64,000 bases of DNA from JAKSSE01 sp045597645 (GTDB lineage: Bacteria; Bacillota; Clostridia; Lachnospirales; Lachnospiraceae): positions 69,866 to 133,865 of the forward strand of contig JAZLKM010000049.1 in assembly GCA_045597645.1 (NCBI GenBank). The letters run 5' to 3'. The notes under the pieces are model-generated. The model did no database searches and was not told where the DNA came from. It worked only from the letters and a program-made list of their open reading frames with translations. Positions 53,501-63,100 of this stretch are shown piece by piece (the stretch's first letter is position 1; every line of letters starts with the position of its first letter). The position numbers were made by a program, and so were the translations under genes.

Positions 53501-54621
53501 TCACCATTCTCTTTCTTTGTGTTTTCTAACTCAAAACTCCTGAGTTCTCCATGCTCTTTTCCATCAAGCTTGCGGATAAGCTTTTTTATCACTTCAAGCC
53601 TTAATATATTTTTTTCCAACAGTGATGCCCTAATCTTATCGATTAACGTCACTATCACAAAGAGAGCTGCTATACAGCCCAGTGAATACAATGGCCATAC
53701 TGCTCTTGAATAAAAAGCTGACGCCCTGAATACCTTCTCCCATAAGAAAGGATAGAAGGCCTCAGTCTGATGTACAATGTATACTGCCAGCGTAGACGTT
53801 GAGAAAAAGTTTATCCACTTTACACTTCCCATCTCAAGCTTTGAGAAGAACACGAAAATGCAAAACGCTACAAAGAGATTCGGCAGGGTCTTTATATCTC
53901 CCAGAAAATTGCTCGCCAGATTACTGATTCTGGCTAAAATGCCCTGTACTTCCATGAGCTGTGGCATCATTGCCACAAATGCAAGCAGCAGATATCCCAA
54001 TACTCCCAGACAAAGCCAGATAAATTTTCCTTTTACTTTTTCTTTAAGATAGAGCTTGTAATATCCCATCAAAATGAAAATGTAGATGAACCATGCTACG
54101 CAGCCAAAATATCCATCTTCCCGATTATATAAGCTGTTTAACACAGCACCGAAGATGGTAGAAATAATCAGAAATCTCTTGAGCTGAGCCTGCTCTAATT
54201 CGAACAGTTTATTTAGAAATGGCGCCAGCAAAATCAGCACCAGATACACTGTAATGTACCAGTGATTATGGTTCCATCCGAGAATAGGAAGCATAGACCA
54301 GCCTATTTGAGTGACAGATACTTGCCCCGAAGTAATAAAGAACATGGCGATAGTAAGAACGCTCGTATAGAAGAACTCCTGAAGCCATAATTTTATGAAT
54401 CTCTCACCTCTGAAGGTGCTGCCTGCCATAAAATAGCACCCCAATATCAGAAATCCATTAGTTGCAATGCGCGAGGCCTGACCAAATATTGTATTAAAAA
54501 CAAAATTAGCCATGCCTGCATCTGCAAGCATAGCTCCTGACTGTCCTAAGAAATGTCCTGCCACAATAAAGAACATTAGAAGCAGTCTCAATATTTCATA
54601 ATTTGATTTTCTGTTACTCAT
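53497..54621 (-). CDS. Acyltransferase family 3 membrane protein (third)
   Basis: 374 residues with ten predicted membrane segments and a charged C-terminal tail of ~45 residues. YEILRLLLMFFIVAGHFLG is the catalytic N-terminal pattern, and GWNHNHWYITVYLVLILLAP follows, as in WecH/OafA proteins. It presumably acylates a sugar of the exported glycan. Start and stop codons overlap both neighbours by 4 nt (ATGA), so translation is likely coupled. Confidence 0.9.
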   Translation of the reverse strand: MSNRKSNYEILRLLLMFFIVAGHFLGQSGAMLADAGMANFVFNTIFGQASRIATNGFLILGCYFMAGSTFRGERFIKLWLQEFFYTSVLTIAMFFITSGQVSVTQIGWSMLPILGWNHNHWYITVYLVLILLAPFLNKLFELEQAQLKRFLIISTIFGAVLNSLYNREDGYFGCVAWFIYIFILMGYYKLYLKEKVKGKFIWLCLGVLGYLLLAFVAMMPQLMEVQGILARISNLASNFLGDIKTLPNLFVAFCIFVFFSKLEMGSVKWINFFSTSTLAVYIVHQTEAFYPFLWEKVFRASAFYSRAVWPLYSLGCIAALFVIVTLIDKIRASLLEKNILRLEVIKKLIRKLDGKEHGELRSFELENTKKENGE

Positions 54622-56651
54622 AAATTGCTTCCAAGCTTTCGTCGATAGCTACTAATAAACGTGAGACATATGAACACTGGCACCATCTCAATAACAGGCA
54701 ACATATATCTAACGCTTCCATTAACAGGTGACAGAAGGCACACCGCTATGCTAAGTATAGGCGCTGCATATAGTAGCAATTCCTTAAAGCGTTTAGCATA
54801 TATTGCATATCCAAAGCATAGCATAATAATCCAAGTGTAAGTACCACACCAAATCAACTGACCCATCACTGGAATCTTCGCCCAAAGCATCACAAGATTG
54901 GTCAAAAGGCTCCGCAACGAAGCTGGCATCCACTGACTAAATTCATAGGTATCACCATCATTTTCCACATTCCAGGTATAACTGCCCTGCGGACTATGGT
55001 AATGAAATGGATCAAAATATCCAAAGAAATTGCCCACCCAAGCATTCACATAGCATTCCGGGTGCTTTTTGAACATATCGCGCCATGCTTTCTTATAGGC
55101 ATCCCATTCTGAATCTGTTGCCTCCAGCTTATAGGTATACTTAACGGGGTCGTGTAGCTCCGGGTCATATGACGCGGAAATGTAATCATAGTCTAATACT
55201 GCCGAGATAGCCGCTTTCTCTTGAGCAGTCACTTCATCCGCATAGTCACGAATATATCTGGCTGTCTGTTGGAACCTAAGCCCATTGGTCTCACGGCGCA
55301 CAGTTCCCTGCATCTGATATCCACTAAATGCCGCTGTTACAATTATGTATATAGCTATAGATGCCAGCATTCCTACTACTGGAGCTATTGCGTACTTAAA
55401 TCCCCTCGCACCATCAGTCTTGTTCTGGTCGCGAGTTGTTATGCAGCCTTTGTGCGCATTCATAACACATGCCACCGCCAGCAAAGCATCCGCCACTACT
55501 ATTACGTATATTCCATTTGGTCTAGTAACACAGACAGCAATGCTGAGTAATGTCATGTCCAAAAGCTGCTGTACTAAGACTAGCATTTTCGCACCAGCGC
55601 CAGTAGGCGTATTCGCACTATTATTAACTTTAAGATACAAATCTATTGTTTTGGCAACATATAGACTCAAAACAGCCGCGTAGAAGGTATCTTTTCTAAC
55701 AACCATCGAGTATGGGCCCACTAGCGGCACTAGTCCATAGAAAATAAGAACTCCCCGCTTAATCCATTTGCTAACATCCCACTTTGAAATAGTCGCATAA
55801 ATGCCAGCACAGCAGGCTGACGAGATAAGACAAGTAACTCTGCTCATCAAAAGCAATCCCGCATTGTCACTAATAAGTGCGCCCAATTTATAAATTGGAA
55901 TCAAAAGAAGGTACAGCGGCATAGTGGATACTTCCTGACATGTACCACCCTGCAACAGGGCAGTTATGTTCTGCAAGTCATCATTATTAATGCATCCCGG
56001 TAAAAAGACCAGACTGTAAGGCAGCCAGAGGACGATGAATAGAATCCAGGCTGACATGAATGGATAGCGCTGGAATACGCTGACCAGCTTACGCCCCCAT
56101 AATCCTATGCCCCGTGCATCAGACATCTCTGCGCACGATTGGTTGTTAGGCTCACCACTATTGCAGGCGCCCCTTGCACCAGTCACACCTGCACATAATG
56201 AGTTTGCAGCTTGCTTTGAGCTAGCTTGTCCTTCTAGTAAGCCAAACAAGCAGTAGATCAACCTATAGAACAAATAAGTCTCGCCTATCAGCATAATGCA
56301 GCCCACAACAAAATTGGACATCGATCCAAATAGCAAGTCCCAGCTTCCGTTGCTAATAAAGCTCTGACCAGTCAATGCAAATACTCCAAACAGGACTGCA
56401 AGCGCCCAGATAACCCAGCTGCGCATGCCACGGCACTCGCTTGGATATTTCAGATAAAAGACTGCTAATCCCACAAAAATAAGGACAGTCGGAAGTCCCA
56501 TTCCTCCCAATTCTCCTTTTAAAATTGCCATGAATCCCTGGTCGGATGGCACAGCATACCCAGAGCTATTTATAGCCATAGCCCCGATGAGCGCTAAAAG
56601 TAAGCATGCTGCATTCCTATATGCACTTGTCTTATCAGTTCCAACCCTCAT
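54618..56651 (-). CDS. DUF6020-like membrane protein, probable GT-C transferase
   Basis: 677 residues. A first block of about four membrane segments and a cytoplasmic loop (~150-185) precede the core, which begins SLVFLPGCINNDDLQNITAL and QEVSTMPLYLLL, the acidic outer loop seen in DUF6020 proteins; VVRKDTFYAAVLSLYVAKT is also typical. There are about 12 membrane segments and an extracytoplasmic part near 480-600 (QGSYTWNVENDGDTYEF). It is likely to transfer a sugar from a lipid carrier; the substrate is unknown. Confidence 0.8.
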   Translation of the reverse strand: MRVGTDKTSAYRNAACLLLALIGAMAINSSGYAVPSDQGFMAILKGELGGMGLPTVLIFVGLAVFYLKYPSECRGMRSWVIWALAVLFGVFALTGQSFISNGSWDLLFGSMSNFVVGCIMLIGETYLFYRLIYCLFGLLEGQASSKQAANSLCAGVTGARGACNSGEPNNQSCAEMSDARGIGLWGRKLVSVFQRYPFMSAWILFIVLWLPYSLVFLPGCINNDDLQNITALLQGGTCQEVSTMPLYLLLIPIYKLGALISDNAGLLLMSRVTCLISSACCAGIYATISKWDVSKWIKRGVLIFYGLVPLVGPYSMVVRKDTFYAAVLSLYVAKTIDLYLKVNNSANTPTGAGAKMLVLVQQLLDMTLLSIAVCVTRPNGIYVIVVADALLAVACVMNAHKGCITTRDQNKTDGARGFKYAIAPVVGMLASIAIYIIVTAAFSGYQMQGTVRRETNGLRFQQTARYIRDYADEVTAQEKAAISAVLDYDYISASYDPELHDPVKYTYKLEATDSEWDAYKKAWRDMFKKHPECYVNAWVGNFFGYFDPFHYHSPQGSYTWNVENDGDTYEFSQWMPASLRSLLTNLVMLWAKIPVMGQLIWCGTYTWIIMLCFGYAIYAKRFKELLLYAAPILSIAVCLLSPVNGSVRYMLPVIEMVPVFICLTFISSYRRKLGSNL

Positions 56652-56676
56652 TTACTCTTACCTTTACCGCCGCATC

Positions 56677-57870
56677 TCACAAGCTCAGCTCATCTGCCAG
56701 CATCATTCCTCGCTCCACTACTACATCAGAATTGTAGTGTTGCCACTCTCCCCATCTGCCAAGCCCATATACGCCTTTGCCGCGCAGGAAAGTGAGCAAG
56801 GTATTCATATTTTCATTTTTGCCCACTGTATTAAGTGGATAAGCAAATTCATTTGTGAAACTAATGCAATCATTACCGCCATGGTATCTGTCGAGATTAG
56901 TCTCCGTCCAGTACCCCTTCGAGCCCTGGCAGAAATTGTGGCGTACCAGTATCCTATGATAATCCAGCTCGCTGTCCGGGTAATATATCCAGTGCGCCGA
57001 TGTATCCATTTGTTCAGAATGGTACTCAGTCACCACCGAACTATACTTCAAAGTACCTATTATATCTTTTATCTCGCCACTTATCCCTACAATCTCTGAG
57101 AAAGTACAGTAGGGAGCCGTATTAACAATCACATCTGCAGCGTATCTGTCATTTACAGTCCTGGTATTAAGGTCAAGCTTTTTTGCTGCCTCTCCAAGTA
57201 TCAGCCTATCTCCAAGCCTGTCACCCATTCGTTTCCAAAGCTCACCATACCCATACTTTTTCGGATAGTAAAACTGCGCATGCGCAGGCTGCGATCCATA
57301 TGCTTTTTTCTCAAGACAACTTATAAGTGTCTCCTCAAATGACACATTAGGAAGCTTCTCAAGCCAGTAGGTACCTAGCTCATTGAGGTTCTCGCCAAAC
57401 ATTTTCTGGTTGTACGGAATCATATAGTCCTCGGCAATCTTGCTGCCGAGCTTCCAATATATCCAGTCAACAAATTTCGGTGGCATATCTATACCAAGGT
57501 TACATCCAGCTATAGCAATCTGCTTTAAATACTCCACCTGCTGCGGTAAGTCCATCTGCCATATATTTGCCTCTATAGGACTGTTAATGTATCCTCCATG
57601 GATATAAATCTGAGAGTCCCTGCTGTAGGTGTCCCACTCATCCTTTGGCATAAATTGCCACAGAAATTCAAGCACCTGGGGCCTCTTAACATCCAGGAAA
57701 TGTCCTCCACCGATGTCAAACGGGCTTCCATCTACATCCTCGCTTCTGCACAGTCCTCCAGCGCCGGTGTTGCTGTCAATGACCAATAAGTCATCCTCAC
57801 CATTATCCATCAATCTATTCGCAAACGACAGCCCTGCAGGGCCTGCACCAATTATCAAGTACTTAGCCAT
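56677..57870 (-). CDS. FAD/NAD(P)-binding oxidoreductase, Glf/protoporphyrinogen-oxidase-like
   Basis: 397 residues. The FAD motif YLIIGAGPAGLSFANRL stands at the start, then VIDSNTGAGGLCRS and FDIGGGHFLDV. It resembles the flavin amine oxidase/UDP-galactopyranose mutase superfamily, but it lacks the blocks of the true glf product at 45529. Homologs in polysaccharide loci have no agreed function; a sugar-nucleotide oxidoreductase or mutase is possible. The frame starts with ATG and is 7 bp after the next membrane-protein gene. Confidence 0.8.
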   Translation of the reverse strand: MAKYLIIGAGPAGLSFANRLMDNGEDDLLVIDSNTGAGGLCRSEDVDGSPFDIGGGHFLDVKRPQVLEFLWQFMPKDEWDTYSRDSQIYIHGGYINSPIEANIWQMDLPQQVEYLKQIAIAGCNLGIDMPPKFVDWIYWKLGSKIAEDYMIPYNQKMFGENLNELGTYWLEKLPNVSFEETLISCLEKKAYGSQPAHAQFYYPKKYGYGELWKRMGDRLGDRLILGEAAKKLDLNTRTVNDRYAADVIVNTAPYCTFSEIVGISGEIKDIIGTLKYSSVVTEYHSEQMDTSAHWIYYPDSELDYHRILVRHNFCQGSKGYWTETNLDRYHGGNDCISFTNEFAYPLNTVGKNENMNTLLTFLRGKGVYGLGRWGEWQHYNSDVVVERGMMLADELSL

Positions 57871-57877
57871 AACTCAC

Positions 57878-59452
57878 CTAATTAATCATCAGAAAATCAT
57901 GCTTTACAAGCCAGTCAGATATTACCTCCACTTGGTCAGGGAACAATGCTCCCTGGAACTTCTCAATACCAGCGACGTACACTATTGCTAGTACAGCAAG
58001 TAATTTGTGCTTGTCTATAAATAACGCCAGGCGATTGACAGCTGTCAGCACCCCTGCATCCTTTTTATAAATTAAATAAAACAGTTCAAAAAATGCCACC
58101 GTTGTTGTAGCCAACAGCCACCTTCCCCAGTCAACGTTAAGTATATACTGCGGCAATATTGCCAAAAGAAGCATCGGGTAGTAGAAGAAGCTCTTTGAGC
58201 AGGCCTTCACTCCGCTAGAAGAATAAAATCTAACTGTTGCCTTGTATAGTGCTACCAGCATTACAGCGACTGGCAATATCACACCAAACGTCAGCACCAA
58301 TCTCTCTCTCGGGAGAGCTGCTCCATGCAAAAAATCCAAATTTATAAGTCTAAACGCATCTGAAATGGAGCTAAACAACTCAAATTCTATCGGCGTCTGC
58401 GAAACTGTCAGGTTGGTCCTTGTGCGCAGCGCCTCTGTCATCTCACTCGCTTCAGAGAACTTTGTAGAAGAGAAAAACTGAAAGAACAAAAACGACGCAC
58501 ATGTCATAACTACATTAAAGCAGGCAAACCAGAATTTTCTTACAGAAAATCTGCCCATACTGTCAAGCACATCGTACGCAATCATCGCCAACACAATCGG
58601 ATAATACATAAAAATGATGCCTTGATATATAGCCATACATAAGCATGTCAGGACGGTTATAATAGCATATTTTATATATAGGTTATCTATGCCTTCAAAT
58701 ACGCATACACAGACGAGGCATAAAAGGACGCCAAACACTTCCAATTTTCCAAGACTAAACCACACTGCAGATACACTTCCTGGCGTAGCGAGATAAAACG
58801 CTACCAGGAATATGATTGCAATCCGAAGCTTATCCTCTGTCTTTTTTATCAACTGGTTAAGCAAAAATGCCACAATCACCGCTATTGCGACGCAAGTACC
58901 TATGCACAGATGATATACAACCCTCTCGTCCAGAAAATCTCTATAAAAGATCTTTAATATACTGCCAATTAGAAAACGTGAGCCTACACCCATTGAGTAG
59001 TCTGCTGCATACCAGCAAGCCACCCATGGATCCACTTCTTTCGGTAGCTCACCTACCATTTTCAAGAGTAAAAAGCCGAGAATTACAAAGCCATAATAAT
59101 TTTTTCTAAAAAAATCTGACTGTATACCCAGTCTAAAAAGGCTAACCAGAAGATGTGTCACTACCGGCACCACAAGACATATAGCAAATGTTACAGCGCA
59201 CTTTAGCATCAGTCCAATCACATATGGATTGCCGGCTCCTTCTACCGTATTACTGCCATGATGCTTTGCCAAAACAGCCACCGCACATACACCTAATATG
59301 TTAAGGCATAGCTCGACTGATGCAATAAGTACACCACTGCACAACCTTTTTTTAATAAAAATAAAATATGAAAGAGCTGCCGCCACAGCACCCACAGCGA
59401 GGATGAAATAGTACATGTAATTATTGTAAAGAAAAATGAATATATCAAACAT
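57878..59452 (-). CDS. Polytopic membrane protein, possible polymerase or GT-C protein
   Basis: 524 residues with about 13 membrane segments. The longest outer loops are CWYAADYSMGVGSRFLIGS and a polar stretch near 335-360 (SSTKFSEASEMTEALRTRTN). A late NVDWGRWLLATTT block with Asp and Arg resembles a conserved site of other large polysaccharide membrane proteins. No family was recognised. It overlaps by one base with the DPM1-like GT2 gene at 59452, which could supply a lipid-linked donor. Confidence 0.74.
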   Translation of the reverse strand: MFDIFIFLYNNYMYYFILAVGAVAAALSYFIFIKKRLCSGVLIASVELCLNILGVCAVAVLAKHHGSNTVEGAGNPYVIGLMLKCAVTFAICLVVPVVTHLLVSLFRLGIQSDFFRKNYYGFVILGFLLLKMVGELPKEVDPWVACWYAADYSMGVGSRFLIGSILKIFYRDFLDERVVYHLCIGTCVAIAVIVAFLLNQLIKKTEDKLRIAIIFLVAFYLATPGSVSAVWFSLGKLEVFGVLLCLVCVCVFEGIDNLYIKYAIITVLTCLCMAIYQGIIFMYYPIVLAMIAYDVLDSMGRFSVRKFWFACFNVVMTCASFLFFQFFSSTKFSEASEMTEALRTRTNLTVSQTPIEFELFSSISDAFRLINLDFLHGAALPRERLVLTFGVILPVAVMLVALYKATVRFYSSSGVKACSKSFFYYPMLLLAILPQYILNVDWGRWLLATTTVAFFELFYLIYKKDAGVLTAVNRLALFIDKHKLLAVLAIVYVAGIEKFQGALFPDQVEVISDWLVKHDFLMIN

Positions 59453-60171
59453 CAGGCACGCTCTCCCTTATATACCACTTTCTCGTTCTTTTTAAGCTTG
59501 AACAATATTCTTAGTGCCTCTGTTACTGATTTCATCTTTAGAGACGAGCCACCTGCAAGATAGTGAATCGGCACCTCAACCGCTTTTTTATCTCGACAAT
59601 AAAATCTCATCTCAGTCTGGTACATATGTCCTGTAGACAAAAACTTATCAAAATCAAATTGCTCAAGGACCTCCCTCTGGAAAGCCTCGTACCCACTGGT
59701 CATATCCTTTAATCTAGTACCAAGAACTATGTTTGCAAGCCAGGTACCACCCTTGCTCAGTATCTTTCTATATAAGGGATCATGCTCAAGGCCACCACCT
59801 TTAATGAATCTTGAGCCCCAGACACATTCATATCCTTCATCAAGCTTCTCTATATACTGCGGCATTTCTGACGGCAAATGGCTTCCTCCGCCATCCATTT
59901 CGATTATTCGCTCTGCGCCATCAGCCAAGGCCCTTCTATATCCCTCCAGATAGCAGCTTATTACGCCAGTCGATTCCTTGTAAAAAATACACTTAACTCT
60001 GCCTGTGCTCTCGTATCCTCTTATAATTTCCTCAGTTCTATCTTTTGAGTAACTGTCTATTACAGGGTACAAAAATAGATTGTCGTATGGCAGCGCCAAT
60101 ATCTCTTCAATTAATTTGCCCATAGATTGCTCTTCATTAGCAACGGGCATTACAATTATTGTCTTCTTCAT
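59452..60171 (-). CDS. Family 2 glycosyltransferase, polyprenyl-phosphate sugar synthase-like
   Basis: 239-residue GT2 protein of the dolichyl-phosphate mannosyltransferase group. Motifs: TIIVMPVANEEQSMG, ERIIEMDGGGSHLPSEMP (metal-binding Asp; the usual DAD is DGG here), VWGSRFIKGGG and LKDMTSGYEAFQREVL. Members of this group charge undecaprenyl phosphate with a sugar for GT-C enzymes. It has no membrane segments. The GtrA at 25601 and the many GT-C-like proteins are its likely partners. Confidence 0.88.
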   Translation of the reverse strand: MKKTIIVMPVANEEQSMGKLIEEILALPYDNLFLYPVIDSYSKDRTEEIIRGYESTGRVKCIFYKESTGVISCYLEGYRRALADGAERIIEMDGGGSHLPSEMPQYIEKLDEGYECVWGSRFIKGGGLEHDPLYRKILSKGGTWLANIVLGTRLKDMTSGYEAFQREVLEQFDFDKFLSTGHMYQTEMRFYCRDKKAVEVPIHYLAGGSSLKMKSVTEALRILFKLKKNEKVVYKGERA

Positions 60172-60189
60172 ATCTTCCTCTAGATGTCC

Positions 60190-61227
60190 CTAGCTCGGTC
60201 TGTCCTGGTCTCCATCAGCTTTAAAGAAAATGGCCTCCGGATGCGAAGTTGAACACATAATCTTCAGATTCTTCTGTTCAAAAGGATTGAAATATTCCGG
60301 GATGATATTAGTGTCATCATCCATACACTCCACTAGGCCTGCTGCCTTAACTGCAGTCTCGTCAAAGCCTGAAAAATACATATCTACATACTCATATTTT
60401 GTCAGCTGTTCATCTATAAACTCACCCAAGCAAGCAAAAAGCGACGGCGTACCATAGTAGTCCATGATTCTCAACACCACTGTACCATTGCATGCTTGCT
60501 CGCGACATATTAGTAAGCCCGAATCAACAGCATTTTTTATGCCATAAACCTGATATTTGTACTTCGGATGTTCAAAAAATCTACGATTAACATACCAAGC
60601 ATCCTTGTACGGGACTAGGTCCTTGTGAGATTCATAGTCATAGAACTCATAGGTATCAGCAACGCTATCGAGCAACCTCCAGTTGGTTATACCTGCCGCC
60701 AGAATGGTATCTGAGAATGCATCTAAAGCCGTAGCATCTGGCACCACATTGTGCTCTACCTTAGCCACCACGTATTCGTCTCTATCTGACAATGCATAGT
60801 AATGCTTCATCTGTCTTATTTGAGCGTTAAAAATGCGGCTGAACATCCTGACACTGGTGGATGGTCTGTCACCGAGAGACAATTTTATCCTACAGCCAGT
60901 GAGCTCAGGCAGTCTCTTTTGCAGCTCAATGCCGAGCATCGGAGCTGCCGCATCTTCTCTAGTGCGCCAGATGGCATCCCAGATATCTGGGTGCTCCTCG
61001 TGGTTTGCGGGATTGATACCTAGCACAGAATGGATTTCACCTGTGGCACGCTCTCTGGCTATCACCCAGTTCACTCTGCCATCTACCACAGTCTCATAAC
61101 GAAAAAAAGCCTCATCTCTCGCGAAGATGTGGCCACTACTCCAATATTTATCCACCCATGCCATTATTTCAGGAATCTCGTCCTCGGTGGCAAAGCGGAT
61201 ATCATAACGCTCATCAAAGGAATTCAT
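60190..61227 (-). CDS. GNAT-like acetyltransferase domain protein of polysaccharide loci
   Basis: 345 residues. Residues 1-~150 look like a GNAT fold (IRFATEDEIPEIMAWVDKYW, VLGINPANHEEH), and the rest is a second related half ending in EAIFFKADGDQDRPS, an end block I recall from GNAT-like proteins in capsule loci. The likely role is acylation of an amino sugar in the cytoplasm, but no substrate can be named. It sits between the 61236 membrane gene (8 bp) and the GT2 gene (18 bp). Confidence 0.7.
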   Translation of the reverse strand: MNSFDERYDIRFATEDEIPEIMAWVDKYWSSGHIFARDEAFFRYETVVDGRVNWVIARERATGEIHSVLGINPANHEEHPDIWDAIWRTREDAAAPMLGIELQKRLPELTGCRIKLSLGDRPSTSVRMFSRIFNAQIRQMKHYYALSDRDEYVVAKVEHNVVPDATALDAFSDTILAAGITNWRLLDSVADTYEFYDYESHKDLVPYKDAWYVNRRFFEHPKYKYQVYGIKNAVDSGLLICREQACNGTVVLRIMDYYGTPSLFACLGEFIDEQLTKYEYVDMYFSGFDETAVKAAGLVECMDDDTNIIPEYFNPFEQKNLKIMCSTSHPEAIFFKADGDQDRPS

Positions 61228-61235
61228 AATATTGG

Positions 61236-63089
61236 CTATCCTGCTATTTTTTCAAGTCTATACATATCATTATCAATTATCACGCTGTATATGCTGTTCT
61301 CACTCACATCCATCTTCGCATCCACCTTTTTCAGGTTGGCTTCCAAGATTTCATTTGTAGATCTAACATACACATAATTGGCATTTGACAATGTCCACTT
61401 AAGACCATTTACAAGGTCTTCATTCAATTCATATGAGAACAAATCCACGTCATACATTACAGGGTTTATGTCATCCGCATAATAATTCACATATAGCTGA
61501 CACTTAATTGTATCCTCAGAAAAAATCAGCACGCTTGCGGGCCCATCTATATTCTCCTCGAGATAATTAGTAATTCTCTTCTCCGCTGCATTATACTCGT
61601 CAGATACGCCACCCATAATCGCTGTAAAATTACCACCAAAGAGCACAACTACTAACATAATCCCAGCGTAGGCAAGTATTTTGTTCACTTTAATCTCATG
61701 TCTGCCTATAGTCACCAAAACATATGCGCATGTCACAATATATTCTGCAATGACAAATGTTCCGATGTATCTGGGGAACGATGCCAGTTCTAACATCTCA
61801 TCGACAGAAAATCCCACCATATATGAGGCACCTACAACCGCAGCATAGCCCATTGCCCCAACGGCCAACACTATCTGCAAAAGAGTCGTCTTCTTTTTCT
61901 CATCTGGAATATTCTTCTTAAGAAATTGTAGCCCTAACAACACCAAAATAAGCGCAGTTATATAGGTCACTGTAACTAGGACCGACGACGGTGCAGATAC
62001 AACGTTTTTAGTAAACAATGCTTTGATAAACTTGATAAGTGTCTGAGTCTCAATCTGCTCTGGGTTATCCTCCTTCACAATCATCCATAGCTTGCTTATG
62101 ACGCCGCCATTCAACGAAAACTGAGCATCAGCACCGTTTTTTACTACCACTCTCTTCCATGCGATTTGTGAAAAAACAGGAAGCACGATTGCACCCATCC
62201 AGTGACACAGTACGTTCTTATTAACCTTGCCGCCCTGAGCAAAATAGCAGCAAATATAGCTTACAAAAATAATAGCAGCAAGCACTACTCCTATCTGTTT
62301 AGTAAGTACAAGCGCTGTCATACAAAGTGATACGCTCGCTGTATCTATCAGCGAAATGCCCGTCCCTGTAAATACATTTATAAGCCCATATGCAAAAATG
62401 ATGGCAATTGCAACATCCAGATAGATTGTCACAAACACGTCTGTCGGGTCAAAAAGTCGAACCAGAATAACCGCAGCTGCCATGAAAGCAAGCATCTTTG
62501 CCGCAGACGTCAAATCAATTTTTTTCTTTTCCTTTGCGCTGTAGATGCTTTCCAAAGGCATAAGTATAAATGACAGCTCCAAGGTGTGTAGTGCATAATA
62601 GGTGACACGCTCACTATATCCGCCGTTCAATCTGCACCAGAACATTTCCCATAACGGAATGAATGGTGGATAATCCTTATGTCCTAGCAGTCTGGATTCA
62701 CCTACAGAGTACCAGTTATTGAGTCTGACTAGCTCTTTGGTCATCACGCCCCAATGAGATAGTTCATCCCAAGTATGCATTGTGCGCGAACGATCAATGA
62801 CAGTCACCGCTATTCCAATAATCAAAAGCATCCAAAAACCTGCGGAGAAATAATTCTTGGCAACAAATTTAAGTTGCTTGCGATTGATTATCAAGAGTGG
62901 TATCAGAGCTACCGGAGAGCACACTATCAGATAAAATGCCACGCTAAAGTTAGAAAACAAAACGCCTGACATAAAAAGCAGCACAGGTATAGACAGCATA
63001 GTGATGGGCATGCATTTACCAAAAGATTTCTTGCAAGCTACCACACATATTCCATTTATTAAACACAATAAAAGAATTGCAACCAACAT
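61236..63089 (-). CDS. Polytopic membrane protein, probable GT-C transferase
   Basis: 617 residues: about 12 membrane segments then a ~110-residue extracytoplasmic tail. In the outer loop after the third or fourth membrane segment it has MHTWDELSHWGVMTKEL and HKDYPPFIPLWEMFW; the WDE and YPP motifs are typical of GT-C enzymes that use polyprenyl-phosphate sugars. The substrate is unknown. It is 11 bp from the GDP-fucose synthase gene and 8 bp before the GNAT-like gene. Confidence 0.82.
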   Translation of the reverse strand: MLVAILLLCLINGICVVACKKSFGKCMPITMLSIPVLLFMSGVLFSNFSVAFYLIVCSPVALIPLLIINRKQLKFVAKNYFSAGFWMLLIIGIAVTVIDRSRTMHTWDELSHWGVMTKELVRLNNWYSVGESRLLGHKDYPPFIPLWEMFWCRLNGGYSERVTYYALHTLELSFILMPLESIYSAKEKKKIDLTSAAKMLAFMAAAVILVRLFDPTDVFVTIYLDVAIAIIFAYGLINVFTGTGISLIDTASVSLCMTALVLTKQIGVVLAAIIFVSYICCYFAQGGKVNKNVLCHWMGAIVLPVFSQIAWKRVVVKNGADAQFSLNGGVISKLWMIVKEDNPEQIETQTLIKFIKALFTKNVVSAPSSVLVTVTYITALILVLLGLQFLKKNIPDEKKKTTLLQIVLAVGAMGYAAVVGASYMVGFSVDEMLELASFPRYIGTFVIAEYIVTCAYVLVTIGRHEIKVNKILAYAGIMLVVVLFGGNFTAIMGGVSDEYNAAEKRITNYLEENIDGPASVLIFSEDTIKCQLYVNYYADDINPVMYDVDLFSYELNEDLVNGLKWTLSNANYVYVRSTNEILEANLKKVDAKMDVSENSIYSVIIDNDMYRLEKIAG

Positions 63090-63100
63090 ATCTGCTCCGC

